Positions 11,711-22,587 of a DNA stretch of 64,000 nucleotides are shown piece after piece. This DNA is from Amaranthus tricolor (lineage: Eukaryota; Streptophyta; Magnoliopsida; Caryophyllales; Amaranthaceae). The position numbers were made by a program, and so were the translations under genes. Under the pieces are notes generated by a model, which searched no databases, was not told where the DNA came from, and saw nothing but the letters and a program-made list of their open reading frames with translations. The stretch is from the NCBI RefSeq assembly GCF_026212465.1, contig NC_080057.1:11769379-11833378 (forward strand). Direction: 5' to 3'. The number at the start of each line of letters is the position of its first letter. Position 1 is the first letter of the stretch.

Positions 11711-13972
11711 TCAAGATTGCCAAAAGGAAAGAGCAAACATAGTTTTGCCTTTCCAGCCTTGCAGCATCCAATTTCGAATCTCGTCCACCACAAAATCCTT
11801 ATGGTAATTAGCTTTCACCATAGCCTTTGCTTTACCCAAAAGATCCCTATCTAATGGGAGATGCTTGAATCCAGCTCTTATTGTCCTTGCTTGCCACTGC
11901 TTGTATGTTTCAGGCCTTTGAATCCTCTCAGCACCCTCACACGCGATCACATTCAAAGCTTCTCTAGCATTCAACTCACTTTCAATCAGCAGCCGCTCAT
12001 GCTCTTCACGCGGGTTTGTTTCTTCAAAAATATCAAATAAAGATGAGAAGTGGAAGAGTGCCTCTCTGAAACGGGTGATGAAGAACGGAGCATTGTACGT
12101 TCCATTCACAATTCCATGAATAAAAAGGGAAGGATTCAGCTGTTTAATTAACCTCAAGAAAGCATCCTTTTGACTGTCAACCTCGACTGTTTCATCAAGT
12201 AGTGTTCCAGAACGAAACATACAGTTGACGATCACCAGCTCATCGTCTTCAATATTTATATCCTCCGGCATTATGCAATCCCATTTATTTGCAATGCCCT
12301 GATACTTAAAAGGCACATTGAATCTCTCACAATAACCTGCCAAACGACGGCCAGTTGCCTCAACCCTCTCTGCTGGTCGAAATCCTTGCTGGGGGTAGTC
12401 GATTCCAGTTATCCGGAGTCTAGGTGGGCCATTCGATCTTTTTGCAAGATTTTGTATGAGACAAGGCCATTGCAAACCCAATAACACACCAAAATCGACT
12501 ATGTGGATTCTCGTTGCTTTCTCAGCCAGCTTGATGATGGCATTGTTGGCCACGAAATAAGACATTCGATGCCAAGGAATCGTTGAAACATATACCCTAT
12601 AAGCTTTTAAGAAGTCGGATGCTGACATGTGTGCATCGACAATATTGCCAGACACAGTGGAACCTGTACCAGCTAAGCGCGCCTCAAGACCATTAGCAAA
12701 ATAATGGGCAAGCCTCTGAATGCTATCACCATAAGGTGAAGAATGCAACCTAATTTGCTTAAGCCTCTCATTGGCAGCTCTAAGATCAAAGCTCGCAACG
12801 GCTTGAGCACAATGAGTGAGAAGAGTCCTCAAATCCACCTCTTCAACTGCATTATTCTGCTTCTTCCCACGAGTCGTTTTACTCTTCGTATTGTTTCCCT
12901 GCAACTTCTTGTTCACTCCTTTATCACAATTAGTAAGATCATATTTATCTTCCCTGCATAAAAGTATATCATCATACTGTCTCATCTCAACATAATCTTC
13001 ATTAGAAGAAGCTTGCTGTTTGTTACTTCTTCCTCCATCGTTACCACCATTGTCTCTTCGTTGGTTTTTCTTCTTCCTTGATTGACTAACCCCCTTATCA
13101 ACTTTCGCTTGGGCTACAGATGTCAATGTACTAGAAGTAGAAGTTGCTAACCCATCTATGCAACCATCAGTGTTGGTTGAACCTGAGGACTGAGGTTTCA
13201 CTTCCGAATTCGAATCAGAAAGATCACTCAAGCTTATAAAAGGCTTTAATTGTATTTGGTTTTGCACCCAATTGGATTCAAAACTAGGAGTGTTACTTAA
13301 GAAATAACCATCAACCCCATTATCATCTGGACTCTCAATACTGTGTTCAAAAGAGGATGAGGGATTATCAGAAGATGAATATTCCTCTCCTAGAGCATCA
13401 TACAAAGATTTTTCAGTGGCTTGAAGAGCCCTAAAATCATGTATAGTAGCAGGAATTTCATCCAAATCCTCTTCTAAAATATCACTCAAAAACTTTATGC
13501 ATGCATCAGAAAAATCAGGCACATCTACTGAATCTGGGCTTATGCAACTTTCACTAAATTCACCTGATTGGGTTTTGCTGACAACTATATTATGGTTTTG
13601 AAAAATCTCATCTTGGTTCATTTCATTTTGAAAGATTTCATCTTGGGTAATTCCATTTCCAAAGATTCCTGCATCTTGGGTCATTCCGATTCCAAAAATC
13701 TCATTTTGGGTAATTTCATTTCTAAAAATCTCATCTTGGGTAATTCCATTTCCAAAGATCTCATCCTGGGTCAATCCATTTCTAAAGCTTTCATCTTGAG
13801 TGATTCCATTTCCAAAGACCACATCTTGTGCAATTCCATTACCAAAGATCACATCTTGGGTGCTTCCATTACCAAAATTTGAAAGGTTGGAAAAATTTGA
13901 AAGCAATTCAGGGTTAATTTTGAGTTTATGGCTCAAACTTACTAATTGAGGATCAATAACAACAGGATACAT
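11711..13972 (-). CDS. GRAS-family transcription regulator, SCL14/SCL33 (LISCL) type
   Basis: A 753-residue intact reading frame. The first ATG in frame is at 13972; the frame is open for five more codons upstream, but only from a TTG, so I start at the ATG, which gives MYPVVIDPQLVSLSHKLKIN. N-terminal half: a ten-residue repeat array (residues 33-126), then the acidic LISCL hallmark (DFSDACIKFLSDILEEDLDE at 154-173, followed by LQATEKSLYDALGEEYS), and a basic SRKKKNQRR stretch near 298 that could be a nuclear signal. C-terminal GRAS domain from about 378: leucine-rich region I (VDLRTLLTHCAQAVASFD), the VHIID motif as IHIVDFG (489-495), LRII (YCERFNVPFKYQGI), PFYRE (FFITRFREALFHFSSLFD) and SAW ending WKGKTMFALSFWQS. 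All expected blocks are present and uninterrupted. Known relatives act in the nucleus; Arabidopsis SCL14 works with TGA factors in stress and detoxification responses. The exact role here is inferred from the family only. Confidence 0.93.
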   Translation of the reverse strand: MYPVVIDPQLVSLSHKLKINPELLSNFSNLSNFGNGSTQDVIFGNGIAQDVVFGNGITQDESFRNGLTQDEIFGNGITQDEIFRNEITQNEIFGIGMTQDAGIFGNGITQDEIFQNEMNQDEIFQNHNIVVSKTQSGEFSESCISPDSVDVPDFSDACIKFLSDILEEDLDEIPATIHDFRALQATEKSLYDALGEEYSSSDNPSSSFEHSIESPDDNGVDGYFLSNTPSFESNWVQNQIQLKPFISLSDLSDSNSEVKPQSSGSTNTDGCIDGLATSTSSTLTSVAQAKVDKGVSQSRKKKNQRRDNGGNDGGRSNKQQASSNEDYVEMRQYDDILLCREDKYDLTNCDKGVNKKLQGNNTKSKTTRGKKQNNAVEEVDLRTLLTHCAQAVASFDLRAANERLKQIRLHSSPYGDSIQRLAHYFANGLEARLAGTGSTVSGNIVDAHMSASDFLKAYRVYVSTIPWHRMSYFVANNAIIKLAEKATRIHIVDFGVLLGLQWPCLIQNLAKRSNGPPRLRITGIDYPQQGFRPAERVEATGRRLAGYCERFNVPFKYQGIANKWDCIMPEDINIEDDELVIVNCMFRSGTLLDETVEVDSQKDAFLRLIKQLNPSLFIHGIVNGTYNAPFFITRFREALFHFSSLFDIFEETNPREEHERLLIESELNAREALNVIACEGAERIQRPETYKQWQARTIRAGFKHLPLDRDLLGKAKAMVKANYHKDFVVDEIRNWMLQGWKGKTMFALSFWQS
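13595..13876 (-). repeat. 30-bp in-frame minisatellite in the GRAS gene
   Basis: About nine tandem 30-bp units encode a decapeptide close to FGNGITQDEI (variants FGNGIAQDVV, FRNGLTQDEI, FRNEITQNEI, FQNEMNQDEI). One unit carries one extra codon. The array keeps the reading frame throughout and lies between the N-terminal IDPQLVSLS segment and the acidic LISCL motif. Confidence 0.9.
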
Positions 13973-14330
13973 CACCAAAAAAAACAAAGTTTGGAAATCG
14001 TACTCGAGTAACTTATGGATATATAGAAAAATTCAAAGAAATAGGATACATTCCTATGAGATAAGTATGAACAAACATGCAATATCAAATGAGAAACTAA
14101 GATAATACAATAATAATCAAAACTTTGACTTTGTGGATGAAAAAGAGAGAAATAAGAGTTGCTAGAAGATAGTACCTGGATGATAGAGAAATCTAGAAAA
14201 CTGACCTCAAGATCCAGAGTCAAGCACCACCAATGCCCATCAATTTATTCATATAAATAAAAACTAAGTAAAATATTTACTTATTTCAATTAATCATGTA
14301 GTGGACGGAATATTGAGCGACACGTGTGGG
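13973..14330 (-). promoter_or_regulatory. Upstream region of the GRAS gene: 5'UTR intron, TATA-like box, G-box
   Basis: On the minus strand a plausible 5'UTR intron runs from 14175 (CCAG/GTACTATC) to 14054 (TCTCATAG/GAATG), 122 bp, with a T-rich tract before the acceptor; 5'UTR introns are common in this GRAS subfamily. A TATA-like TATTTATA lies at 14252-14259. A palindromic G-box, CACGTG inside ACACGTGT, is at 14321-14326; this is the core bound by bZIP and bHLH factors, including ABA-responsive ones. The splice and promoter calls are predictions from sequence alone. Confidence 0.45.
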
Positions 14331-14747
14331 CAGAAAGAAATTTAAAACTTTGTGGGCAAATTTTGGGTCAATTACCTTCCCAACACATACTCGATGAGGA
14401 TTGAATAGATTGAGGGATAAACCTAGACCGACATATGATTCAAGATTTTTTTTTAATAAATAAATATAAGTAAATAAAAGTGGTATATATTTTAATTGAA
14501 ATAAAATTGAATTCTCAATAAGATTGTTTAATACATTTAATTGAGGATTAATTTAGTAGAAAATAATGAGTGAAATAGATTGTAAAAGTGTAAGAGTGTA
14601 AGACTATAAGAATAACGTGTAGTAGAGACTAAGATTCTGTTTGATATGACATAATTAATATCAGTTAAGGAAAGCAAATACCATTACCCTAATTTTTTTG
14701 TTTCGTATGAGATCAGGCAAATGCAATCCATTACTTTAGGGTATTTG
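14331..14747. other. Intergenic DNA, possible left end of the PIF/Harbinger element
   Basis: No coding region. Near 14630 the sequence GATTCTGTTTGATATGAC resembles the TGTTTGG-type terminus seen in many plant PIF/Harbinger elements, and the following CAATCCATTAC and GTATTTG motifs have the style of their subterminal DNA. Bases 14740-14747 are the left copy of the hAT-like target duplication GGTATTTG. Confidence 0.35.
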
Positions 14748-15731
14748 TAGAGGTGTTCATTCAGGTAATCGGGTCGGTTTCGGACGGGTGTCATTCAATT
14801 CGGTTGTATTTCGGATCGGTTATATTTCGGATGCGTGTGGCGACGGGTCACACTCGGGTCGGGTCAGTTAGTCACGGTTCGGTTGAAGATCGGTTACTCG
14901 AGCTATAGGGTTAGCATCAATTAGGTGTCGGTTGAAGTTTATGTCAAGTTTCAATTGGTCTCGGGTTGTCATCGATTAATAATTGGTTCGGTTTTACTAG
15001 GTACAGATCGGGTTCGGGTATTTTTCAAGTAGAATTCGGCTACGAATTGCGAATTACTAATTACTATTGATCGCGTCAGTATCAGATTAAGTTGTTTGTC
15101 ATTTTTAAATTGATGATAAGGTTCCTTTACTTAAAGCAAAATAGTGAAAATGCAAATTAATTAGTGATCATTATTATATTGTTACTTTTACTTGTTTGAC
15201 CGGAAATTATAAAGTTCTATCAATTTTCGTCTAATTCGATTAAAAGTAGTTAAATAAACATTGACCATTGATGATTAATTCTAAATATATGAAACCATGT
15301 ATTTATAAAATTTATTTCATTAAAATATTTAGCACTTTATTAGAATAACTAATAAGATGATTGAATATGAGTCGATTATACTTCTATGTTAAAAATTGGT
15401 TTAGGTTTACAGCAGTTCGATCTAAACTTCATTCGGTTTAAGTCGGTTTTAGTCGGATCGAGTTCGGTTTCGAGCGTGATTCAGGTTGGATATGATTCGG
15501 GTCGGTCATTATTAGGTTCGGGTAATCTCGGTTAACGGTTATGTGTTGGTAAGAAAAATCGGTTACAACTCGGGTTTAGTTTTTTCCATTTTTGGTTGTC
15601 AACCGGTTCGGGTATAATTTCGGGTCGGGTAATGCCGGTTCGATAAACCTAAAAAAGGAACACATTTTTGGGTTGGTTTACTTTCGGTTTCGGATCGGAT
15701 TTTTGGGTTGGGTCACTTTTGAACAACTCTA
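14748..15731. mobile_element. Non-autonomous hAT-like DNA transposon, 984 bp
   Basis: The element starts TAGAGGTGTTCA and ends TGAACAACTCTA, so the termini are inverted repeats matching at 11 of 12 bases. It is flanked on both sides by the 8-bp direct repeat GGTATTTG (14740-14747 and 15732-15739). An 8-bp duplication with TAGAG-type termini is the signature of the hAT superfamily. It contains no transposase; its interior near both ends is packed with short TCGGGT, TTCGG and CGGGTCGG motifs, typical of subterminal transposase-binding repeats. It must depend on a transposase from elsewhere. It appears to have landed in the 5' region of the PIF/Harbinger element. Confidence 0.8.
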
Positions 15732-15739
15732 GGTATTTG

Positions 15740-16829
15740 TTTCCTTTATTTTGTTACCTCTTATGTACTAGGAGTAACAAATACCCTTATTCAGTTTTTT
15801 CTCTTCACCCATCTCCCCACTTTCTCTCTCCTCTCCTGATTTCTCCTCTACATTCAACTCTAGCTATCTTCCATTAGTATAGGCAAGCTTCAATAGTGGA
15901 ACTTTGAGGCCCAATTGTCATTACCTCCATCTTCATTCAACATAAATGTCATTAGGTAATTTCAATCGTATTTTTCTTTGTATTTTGCAGATTAATTTTT
16001 CAGAAGTCTTCTTTAATTTTTCAATTTTTGGAAGTCATCTGTATCATTCCTAATTGACAAAAATTTGAAATTATATTGCAGTTGTTGACGAAAATATGTT
16101 AGAATTGTTTTAGGAAGTCTTCTTCCCTTTTTAGGAAGTCTTCTGTATTATTTTAAAAAGTCTTTATCATTGTATTAAAGTAATTGATATTAAAGTAATT
16201 ACTCTAATTGATATTTTCCTTTTCAATATTTAGGAAAATTACTCTATGTTAGGTTTAGTTCATCGACAAACTTCTATAATTTTTTGACTTCACCATAATT
16301 ATTTTTCAATTTTTAGGTTTTACCTATTTTCCTTTTCAATTTCAGTTATCTCCTAATAACAAATTTGTATGTAAATCAAAAGAATGATGAAGTCCAATAC
16401 CAGATTTCAACCATTAACAAAGTAGATGCACTTTCTCTGAAACTTTTGATCTTTCTTCAATTTGTTAATTGTCCCCTCTTCTAACCTTGTTACGATACCA
16501 ATTTGATTTTGATTTTTTGTATAATTTTTTGTCAGCTTCTTATTAACGTTGTAAATGGATCACATTATGCAATCAGTACGGAGAAAAAGAAGTCTAAAAC
16601 AGCTTCAATTGGTTGTAATAAATGTCACCATAGTTCTTGTGATGTAATGGGTTTGGTATATGATGACCGTTAATACAATTAGGGTTGTTCAATTGATCGA
16701 AAATAAAAGGGACAGAAAAAAATTACGATTAAATGTCATGTATCGCTTAATACAATAAAGTGATGTACATTGCAAAAGTGAACTCCGTAATAATAGAAAA
16801 AACCTTTGATATTATTTGTGAGATGCTTA
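15740..16829. other. Non-coding 5' region of the PIF/Harbinger element
   Basis: AT-rich with CT-rich stretches (15790-15870). The motif GGAAGTCTTCT recurs at about 16008, 16110 and 16131. Only weak coding traces are visible near 16555-16700, possibly the eroded N-terminus of the transposase. Confidence 0.4.
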
Positions 16830-17608
16830 AGGAAATTGGAGGTCTAAATCATACAAAAAATATGTAAGTGTGAATGCCCAAGAACGTGGAAAATATCTGA
16901 CAAGAAAAGGTACAATGGCTGTGAACATTTTGGGTGTTTGTGCACCCAATATGCAATTTATCTATGTTCTTACGGGTTGGGAAGGCTTGCACATGATGTC
17001 CGTGTTCTGCACAATGCTCTTTCTAGGCCAAATGTCTTTAGGGTACCTAGAGGTATATACAACCTACTAAACTAAAAGTAAATTTAGAAAGTTTAATAAA
17101 ATTATATTAATCTTCTTATTTTAATAACTTTGAAGGTAACTATTATTTGGTTGATGGGGGTTATACAAATTGTGAGGGATTTCTTGCTCCATATAAAGGG
17201 CAACGATATCATCTCAAGGAATGGACTGATAAACAACCGCAAACCGCAGAAGAACATTATAATATGAAACATGCTCGAGCAAGAAATGTAATTGAGAGTT
17301 GTTTTGGGCTACTTAAAGGACGATGGATTATACTTAGAAGCCCCTCATTTTTCCCCATTCGAACTCAAGGTCACATTGTAATGGCTTGTTGTTTGCTCCA
17401 CAATTTAATTAGAAAAGTGATGCCCACAGATGATATAGAGGAAGAGGAGATGAATGATAACGATTCAGATGATGATTCCGATGATGAAGTTAAGTACATT
17501 ACTACAATTGCAACTTCTGACCAATGGATTAATTATAGAAATACGTTAGCTCAAGATATCTTTAATAGTTGGAGGGCAAGAGTTAGACAAGGTTTGTACT
17601 ATGTATAA
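16830..17608 (+). pseudogene. PIF/Harbinger DDE transposase, broken
   Basis: Two coding blocks match plant PIF/Harbinger transposases (DDE_Tnp_4). Block one (about 16870-17052) has YLTRKGTMAVNILGVCAPNM and FIYVLTGWEG; a missing base after GWEG shifts the frame, and the next frame reads AHDVRVLHNALSRPNVFRVPRG, which includes the second catalytic Asp (in AHD). A clean 83-bp intron follows, 17053 (AGAG/GTATATAC) to 17135 (TGAAG/GTAAC). Block two gives YYLVDGGYTNCEGFLAPYKG, then NVIESCFGLLKGRW with the catalytic Glu, HIVMACCLLHNLIR and an acidic tail. The first catalytic region looks degraded: a GGLNHT trace near 16840 has Asn where GALDGT has Asp. The protein cannot be active as it stands. Confidence 0.8.
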
Positions 17609-17815
17609 TATTTTTCTTTATTGATTGTACCTAAATTATAACTATCACAATTATGGCACTAGTGGTGAGAGTATAGCTCTTGTACTTATTAACCATGTAT
17701 TGTTTGTATTGTTTTACAATTGTACTCTTGTGATTATGGAGTGTTTTAGAGCTTACATATGATCAAACATTCTACTAACCATGAAATTGCTTGTTTCACT
17801 TTCCAAGTACTTAAG

Positions 17816-19175
17816 ATGGAGGGAAGTAGTAGAGGAAGAGGCAAGAATAAGCGATATTGGACGTATGAAGAAGATTTCATGCTAATAAAATATTTACATC
17901 AATTGTCAGTGGATCCTAACAGGAAAGGTGATAACAGTTTTAAGAATGGTTATATGAATAGTTTAAAAGATTTGATAAATAATGAGCTTCCTAATTGTGG
18001 TTTGAAGGCTTTTCCACACATAGAGTCTAGAATCAAACATTGGTCGGAAAAGTACAGTGCCATGACCGAGATGTCATCTACTTCGGGTTTTGGGTGGGAT
18101 GCTGATAAGAAAATGTTACAAATAGAGAAAAAAGGTATTTGATAAATGGGCAAAGATAAGTTTTGATTGATTTAACATTCGTTTAATTTCCTTGTTAGTC
18201 TTTGTTTGTCTTTGTTTGTCTCTGTGGCTGTTTGAATCCTTTTTTTTGACTTCATTATCAAATGTTACAAATATGGTTTTGTTTGCTAATTGATTAGGAA
18301 TTTATGTGTTGTATTTGAATCTTTTGTTTCTACATTATAATATTTGCTTCTACATGGTTTAGGGTATTATAGTTGATTACAGTAATCACATTTGCTCTTG
18401 GTTGATTACAGTTACTTCTACACAAATTCCCAATAGATTGTAATCAACACACAAATGTTTCTACTGTTACAATATGGTTTTGTTTTGGAATCTGTTGTAT
18501 TTGCTGTAAACTATAATCACATTATAATATTTTCTTTTGGAACGGGTTCATAGGAAGGCTAAGGGATTGTACGGTATACCTTTTCCATACTATGACAAAC
18601 TTAAGAAAATTTATGCTAAAGACAAGGCAACAGGGGATATGAGTGAATCTTTTGTAAGAGCTATCAACAACATAGATGTTGAAATTATAAAGAAGCCAAT
18701 TTTCATAAATTGTGATGAGAATGATGATGTAGATTCAAGAGCTCAGTTGATTACTCACTCTGTACAATCCAAGAAACATTTGATTAAACAAGAGCATGAT
18801 ACTTCATCATCTTCAAAGAAACCTAAGTTAAAGGAAGTGAAGGAAAAACAAATAGGAAAGAAAAGTGATGTTGATAAATTGGTTTCTTCTCTTCATGATG
18901 CTACAAGTAATTTTGGGAAAATCTTTGATAATATTAATGCTAATCTTGGCACTATGGCTAGGGCGTGGGCTAAAGCCGAGGAAAAAGAGCAAAACATGGA
19001 TGAAAAAGTGAATAAAGTTTTGGAAGAGGTTATGAAGTTAGATGGTGTTTCTCCCTCTGAGGCCTTGGAAGCCGCTACAATTCACATTGCTGAAGAACAC
19101 AAGCTCTGTATATTTTATCAAGCTCAACAAAACTTGAAGAAACAATACGTACTTGATCTTTTAAAGAAAAAGTAA
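17816..19175 (+). CDS. Myb/SANT-like partner protein of PIF/Harbinger, two exons
   Basis: PIF/Harbinger elements carry a second gene for a Myb/SANT-like DNA-binding protein that assists the transposase. Exon 1 starts at the ATG at 17816 (MEGSSRGRGKNKRYWTYEED), giving the trihelix/SANT-like fold residues FMLIKYLHQL, LKDLINNELPNCGLKAFPHI and RIKHWSEKYSAM, and ends near 18135 at a likely donor after KKMLQIEKK (AAAAAAG/GTATTTG). Exon 2 resumes before KAKGLYGIPFPYYDKLKKIY at about 18555 and runs to a stop at 19175 through a lysine-rich segment (KKPKLKEVKEKQIGKK) and a coiled-coil-prone C-terminus. The acceptor (perhaps CATAG at 18550-18554) is not certain. No stop interrupts either exon, so this gene is better preserved than its transposase. 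Confidence 0.65.
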
Positions 19176-19764
19176 AAATGGTCTTCTAAGAAGAGCCAAT
19201 GAAGAAGGAAGCTCTTTGTTTTGGAGTTATTCGTGGTTTAACCCGAGAATAGACAATTACAGTTTTGTTATTTTCTTGGTTTTGATTTAGGAAGCTTCGT
19301 ATATTAATGCTAATCATGAATTTGCTATGTAAGTTAGCCTTTGCTACTATTATCTTCTTATATTATAACTACAAATGCTAGATGATTTTGATGTGCTCGA
19401 TTTAGAGCACAATTATATCCCCTTTATAGTGTCGAGTCTCGTAGTTTCTCATTGGTTTTATATGTTTTACACTCGATTTTACTTTGCTCTTGCCCCCGCA
19501 CTGTTTTAAGGTTATTTCAGGTATTTTCGAAGATTTTGAGGTGAAATGAATCGAGGTCGAGGCTTAGACATCATAATAGAAGAAGAGACACGGATATCAA
19601 GGCATTTCCGAGCACTCCAAGTAATCCCTAAGAGTCATGCATAGTTCTAAGACCTTCCGACACTTTGAGGATATGCTTCGAAGAAGATTTAAAGCCATTT
19701 GACCACCCATTCGGTCGAACAGGAGTTGGCTCGGGCGCATGGGCTGAAGACTTCAAAGGAAATA
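19176..19764. other. Spacer between PIF/Harbinger remnant and gypsy LTR
   Basis: No gene and no visible right terminus of the PIF/Harbinger element. From about 19395 the style changes to less AT-rich DNA with TTCGGTCGAAC and TCGAGGTCGAGG motifs, perhaps a fragment of another LTR element. Bases just before 19765 flank the gypsy LTR. Confidence 0.4.
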
Positions 19765-22421
19765 TGTAACACCCCGTAATTTATCGGGTTTAAAAAGAAA
19801 ATAAAATAAAATAAAATAAATAAGTATTATTACATAGATAATTATAAGAAATAAAGTAAGTTAAATTTTAACGGTAACGCGTTTTATCGCGTACGTTGTT
19901 ATTGCGTAGCGTTTCTTTTCTGTTTTAACAAAACAAAATAATATAATAATTACTTAATTAATTAATTAATTAAAAAAAATTAGGGGAAGAGAAAGGGGTG
20001 GCCGGTTGTCACGGAGTAAGGAGTGAGGAGTCTTGTAACTCCTCTCATAAGTGTGTATTATGGCACATTAAGTTCATTGTTTTAATTGCCTATTAATGCT
20101 TAAGCATCATTTGAATTCCTCACCATTCTAAACTTTCAAGTGAACAAAAAATTCAAAAAAAAATCTCCCTCTTGCTCTCTTGTTTCGGCACACCTCAAAG
20201 GAAAAAAAAATTGTTGTTCCATCCATTCTTTTGATGAAAGGGGTAAGTTTAATTGAATTGTTAATTATAGATTTTATATACAAGATTTCTAAGATGAATT
20301 ATATTTGATGTATTATGATATCCTATGACTTTTAGGAGGATTAAGTATATTTTTACCTATATGTAATTTTCTCTAATAATCCTTTAATAAACTTTAATTT
20401 GTTAAAAGGATTAAGTTATGTTCCTTTTATAAAAAAAAAAAAAAAAAAACTTTCTTGATTTATATTCTTTAAAAAAGTATAAATTTGTTATAAGAATTAA
20501 GTTATATTGATATTTAAATAAATTTCTTTTATGATTTGCATTTCTCTAACAAAATTTCATTTTGTTAGAAGAAATTTAAATGGTATGGATCAAGTAATGT
20601 AGTCATCCAAGAATTTATAAATCCTTTAGCGAAATTTGATTTGTTTGAAGGATTGTGTTTATATATATTTGTTGATTTAAAAGGGTGGTTTGGTTTTATG
20701 ATTCTCTACAAAATTTTAATTTGGTAACAGAATTAAGTATTTAATTTAATAATCATAATTTATAAAATTTTAAGTTTCTTGAAGGATCTTGTGGATGGGC
20801 ATGTTTCTTTTTATTTGATGGCTTTTATGCTTTGTTGATGGGATTTTGTGTATTAATATATGTGTGGAAATATCAAGTGGCTGTGTTATAGAAAAATTAG
20901 TCTTGTTTGTTTTATTTTAGTAGTTGTGAATTTGGTCTTGTTAGATCTATTTTGGTCATGAGATTAAAACGGTTAGTAATTTGAATAATGTATATATATA
21001 AAATAATAGTAATAATAAAATAATAGAATTTTTTTTGGGCAGCAGCAGTTCCTGCCTCCGTATTGGTGCCGATCCGGAAACGTTAGTCGTATTCCGTTGT
21101 TGTTTTATGTACCCGATGCGTCAAAAACTCGTTAAAACGCTTAAAATAATTAAAAATAGTAATTGAATGTTAGAAATTATGAAATTTGGTACCCGAGGTA
21201 ATTGACGCGTTCCGGACGCAATGGCGAAGTCGGATTTTCCATTTGAATTTTTTAAACTGTCCGAGTTGACCGTTTAAGTTTCTGGTTAAAATTTAAAGTT
21301 TGGAACTATTGGGTGTTGGATGAAAACATTTAAAATTATCATGTCCTAGTAATATCTTAGTAGTATGGAGTGGATTAAATGTGTAAACACGTTCTAATAC
21401 GTGATCGTTTTGTGTGTGTGTTATTTAGGACCTTGTATCATAAGAGGGCAAAATTTCTATCGTGATTAAACTTCATTTGTTGGCAGCACTTCAAGGTAAA
21501 CGCTTAGATCATACTGTTTATGTGGTTGTGCAAGTAGTGTTGTTTCAATTCTAATCGAGGCATTGTAAATCACATAAGGATTAGACATCTCAAATAATTT
21601 GAAAGAAGTTAACTTGGAAGTTGAGAATTTATGTGTTTGTTACCCAAAGGGGTTAACGTTTTGGTTTGTATTATGTTACCCAAAAGGGTTAACGTTTTGG
21701 TTTGGATTATTACAATTATTGTTCCCATGGCAGTATTGGATCATTACAGTCACCATCGGGGTATGCATACTTTACCTCTGACGACCCGCACAGGACGGGC
21801 AACGTCTTAGGTCGGTGGTTTCCTTGGGATTAGCTCTCCCAAGTGTATTCCTCCAAAAAGGAATTTGATTTATATTTGAACGACCCGAACAGGACGGGCT
21901 ACGTTACAAGTTGGAATTATCTAATAATGAATGTGTTAGAGCCTATGCATGCTAGGATAAACACATTGCTTGTATTCAACCTGTTTGACATTTGTATGAA
22001 GTCTCTGATGTGTATTGGATTGTTATTTGGAACCTGCTACGTGTTGTCACCCGACGACTAGTAGGTTGATTGCAGGTGGGAACTGGAGAGAGGGCTCGAC
22101 TTAGAACCTGTAACATGTTTTTTTGTAATAAGATTATGAGTAGATATAACTCCGAATTATATAACAAGAGATTGTGTTGGTTTCTTTTCGCTTTCGTAAA
22201 TTTTCTTTAGTTGATCTAGAGGCCAGTAGGCTCTCGAGTTGCACTTAAGAACTTCCGCTGACTTATTTCTTTCACGTTGGTACTGTTTTCTGTTTTAATT
22301 ATATTTCTTTATCGACGGAACGTTGACGATCCTAGAGGAGACTTTTCTCTAGAGTCCGAAGAGTGGACTGGAATTCGTAATTTCATATGAATTTTCAAGT
22401 CACTTATACCGGGCCGTTACA
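19765..22421 (+). repeat. 5' LTR of the gypsy element, 2657 bp
   Basis: Starts TGTAACACCCCGTAATTTAT and ends GGGCCGTTACA, so the outer TGTAAC/GTTACA form a perfect short inverted repeat. Two bases later lies the primer binding site, which fixes the 3' boundary. Inside are a homopolymer A run near 20431-20450, a ~39-bp direct repeat (core ACCCAAA-GGGTTAACGTTTTGG) at about 21640 and 21680, and two copies of CGACCCG-ACAGGACGGGC at about 21782 and 21881. Confidence 0.85.
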
Positions 22422-22423
22422 AT

Positions 22424-22435
22424 TGGTATCAGAGC
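22424..22435 (+). other. Primer binding site, initiator-Met tRNA type
   Basis: TGGTATCAGAGC, the usual complement of the plant initiator methionine tRNA 3' end, begins two bases after the LTR. Confidence 0.85.
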
Positions 22436-22587
22436 CAACGTTCCTCAGATGATAAAGAAATAAACAACCTTAGTAGAGAGTTGGGAAGTAGTCCTTGGGA
22501 CGTAAATTTGTTGGAATGTGTTTGTGTTGAATGTTGTTTAGTGATAGTAATGTTTAATTTTTGTTCTTTCGTGTGGAATTAGGAAAT

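Noticed and set aside
13568..13882. 104-codon plus-strand frame with repeated ILGNSISKD-like units
   Set aside because: It is the antisense of the 30-bp repeat array in the GRAS gene; a repeat whose length is a multiple of three keeps the opposite strand open too.
13973..13987. Five extra N-terminal residues for the GRAS protein
   Set aside because: The upstream opening is a TTG in a T-rich stretch, and the first ATG is at 13972; no plant reason to prefer the non-ATG start.
14760..15700. CGGGT-rich stretch as a GC-rich gene or promoter island
   Set aside because: The terminal repeats and 8-bp duplication show it to be the interior of a non-autonomous hAT-like element.
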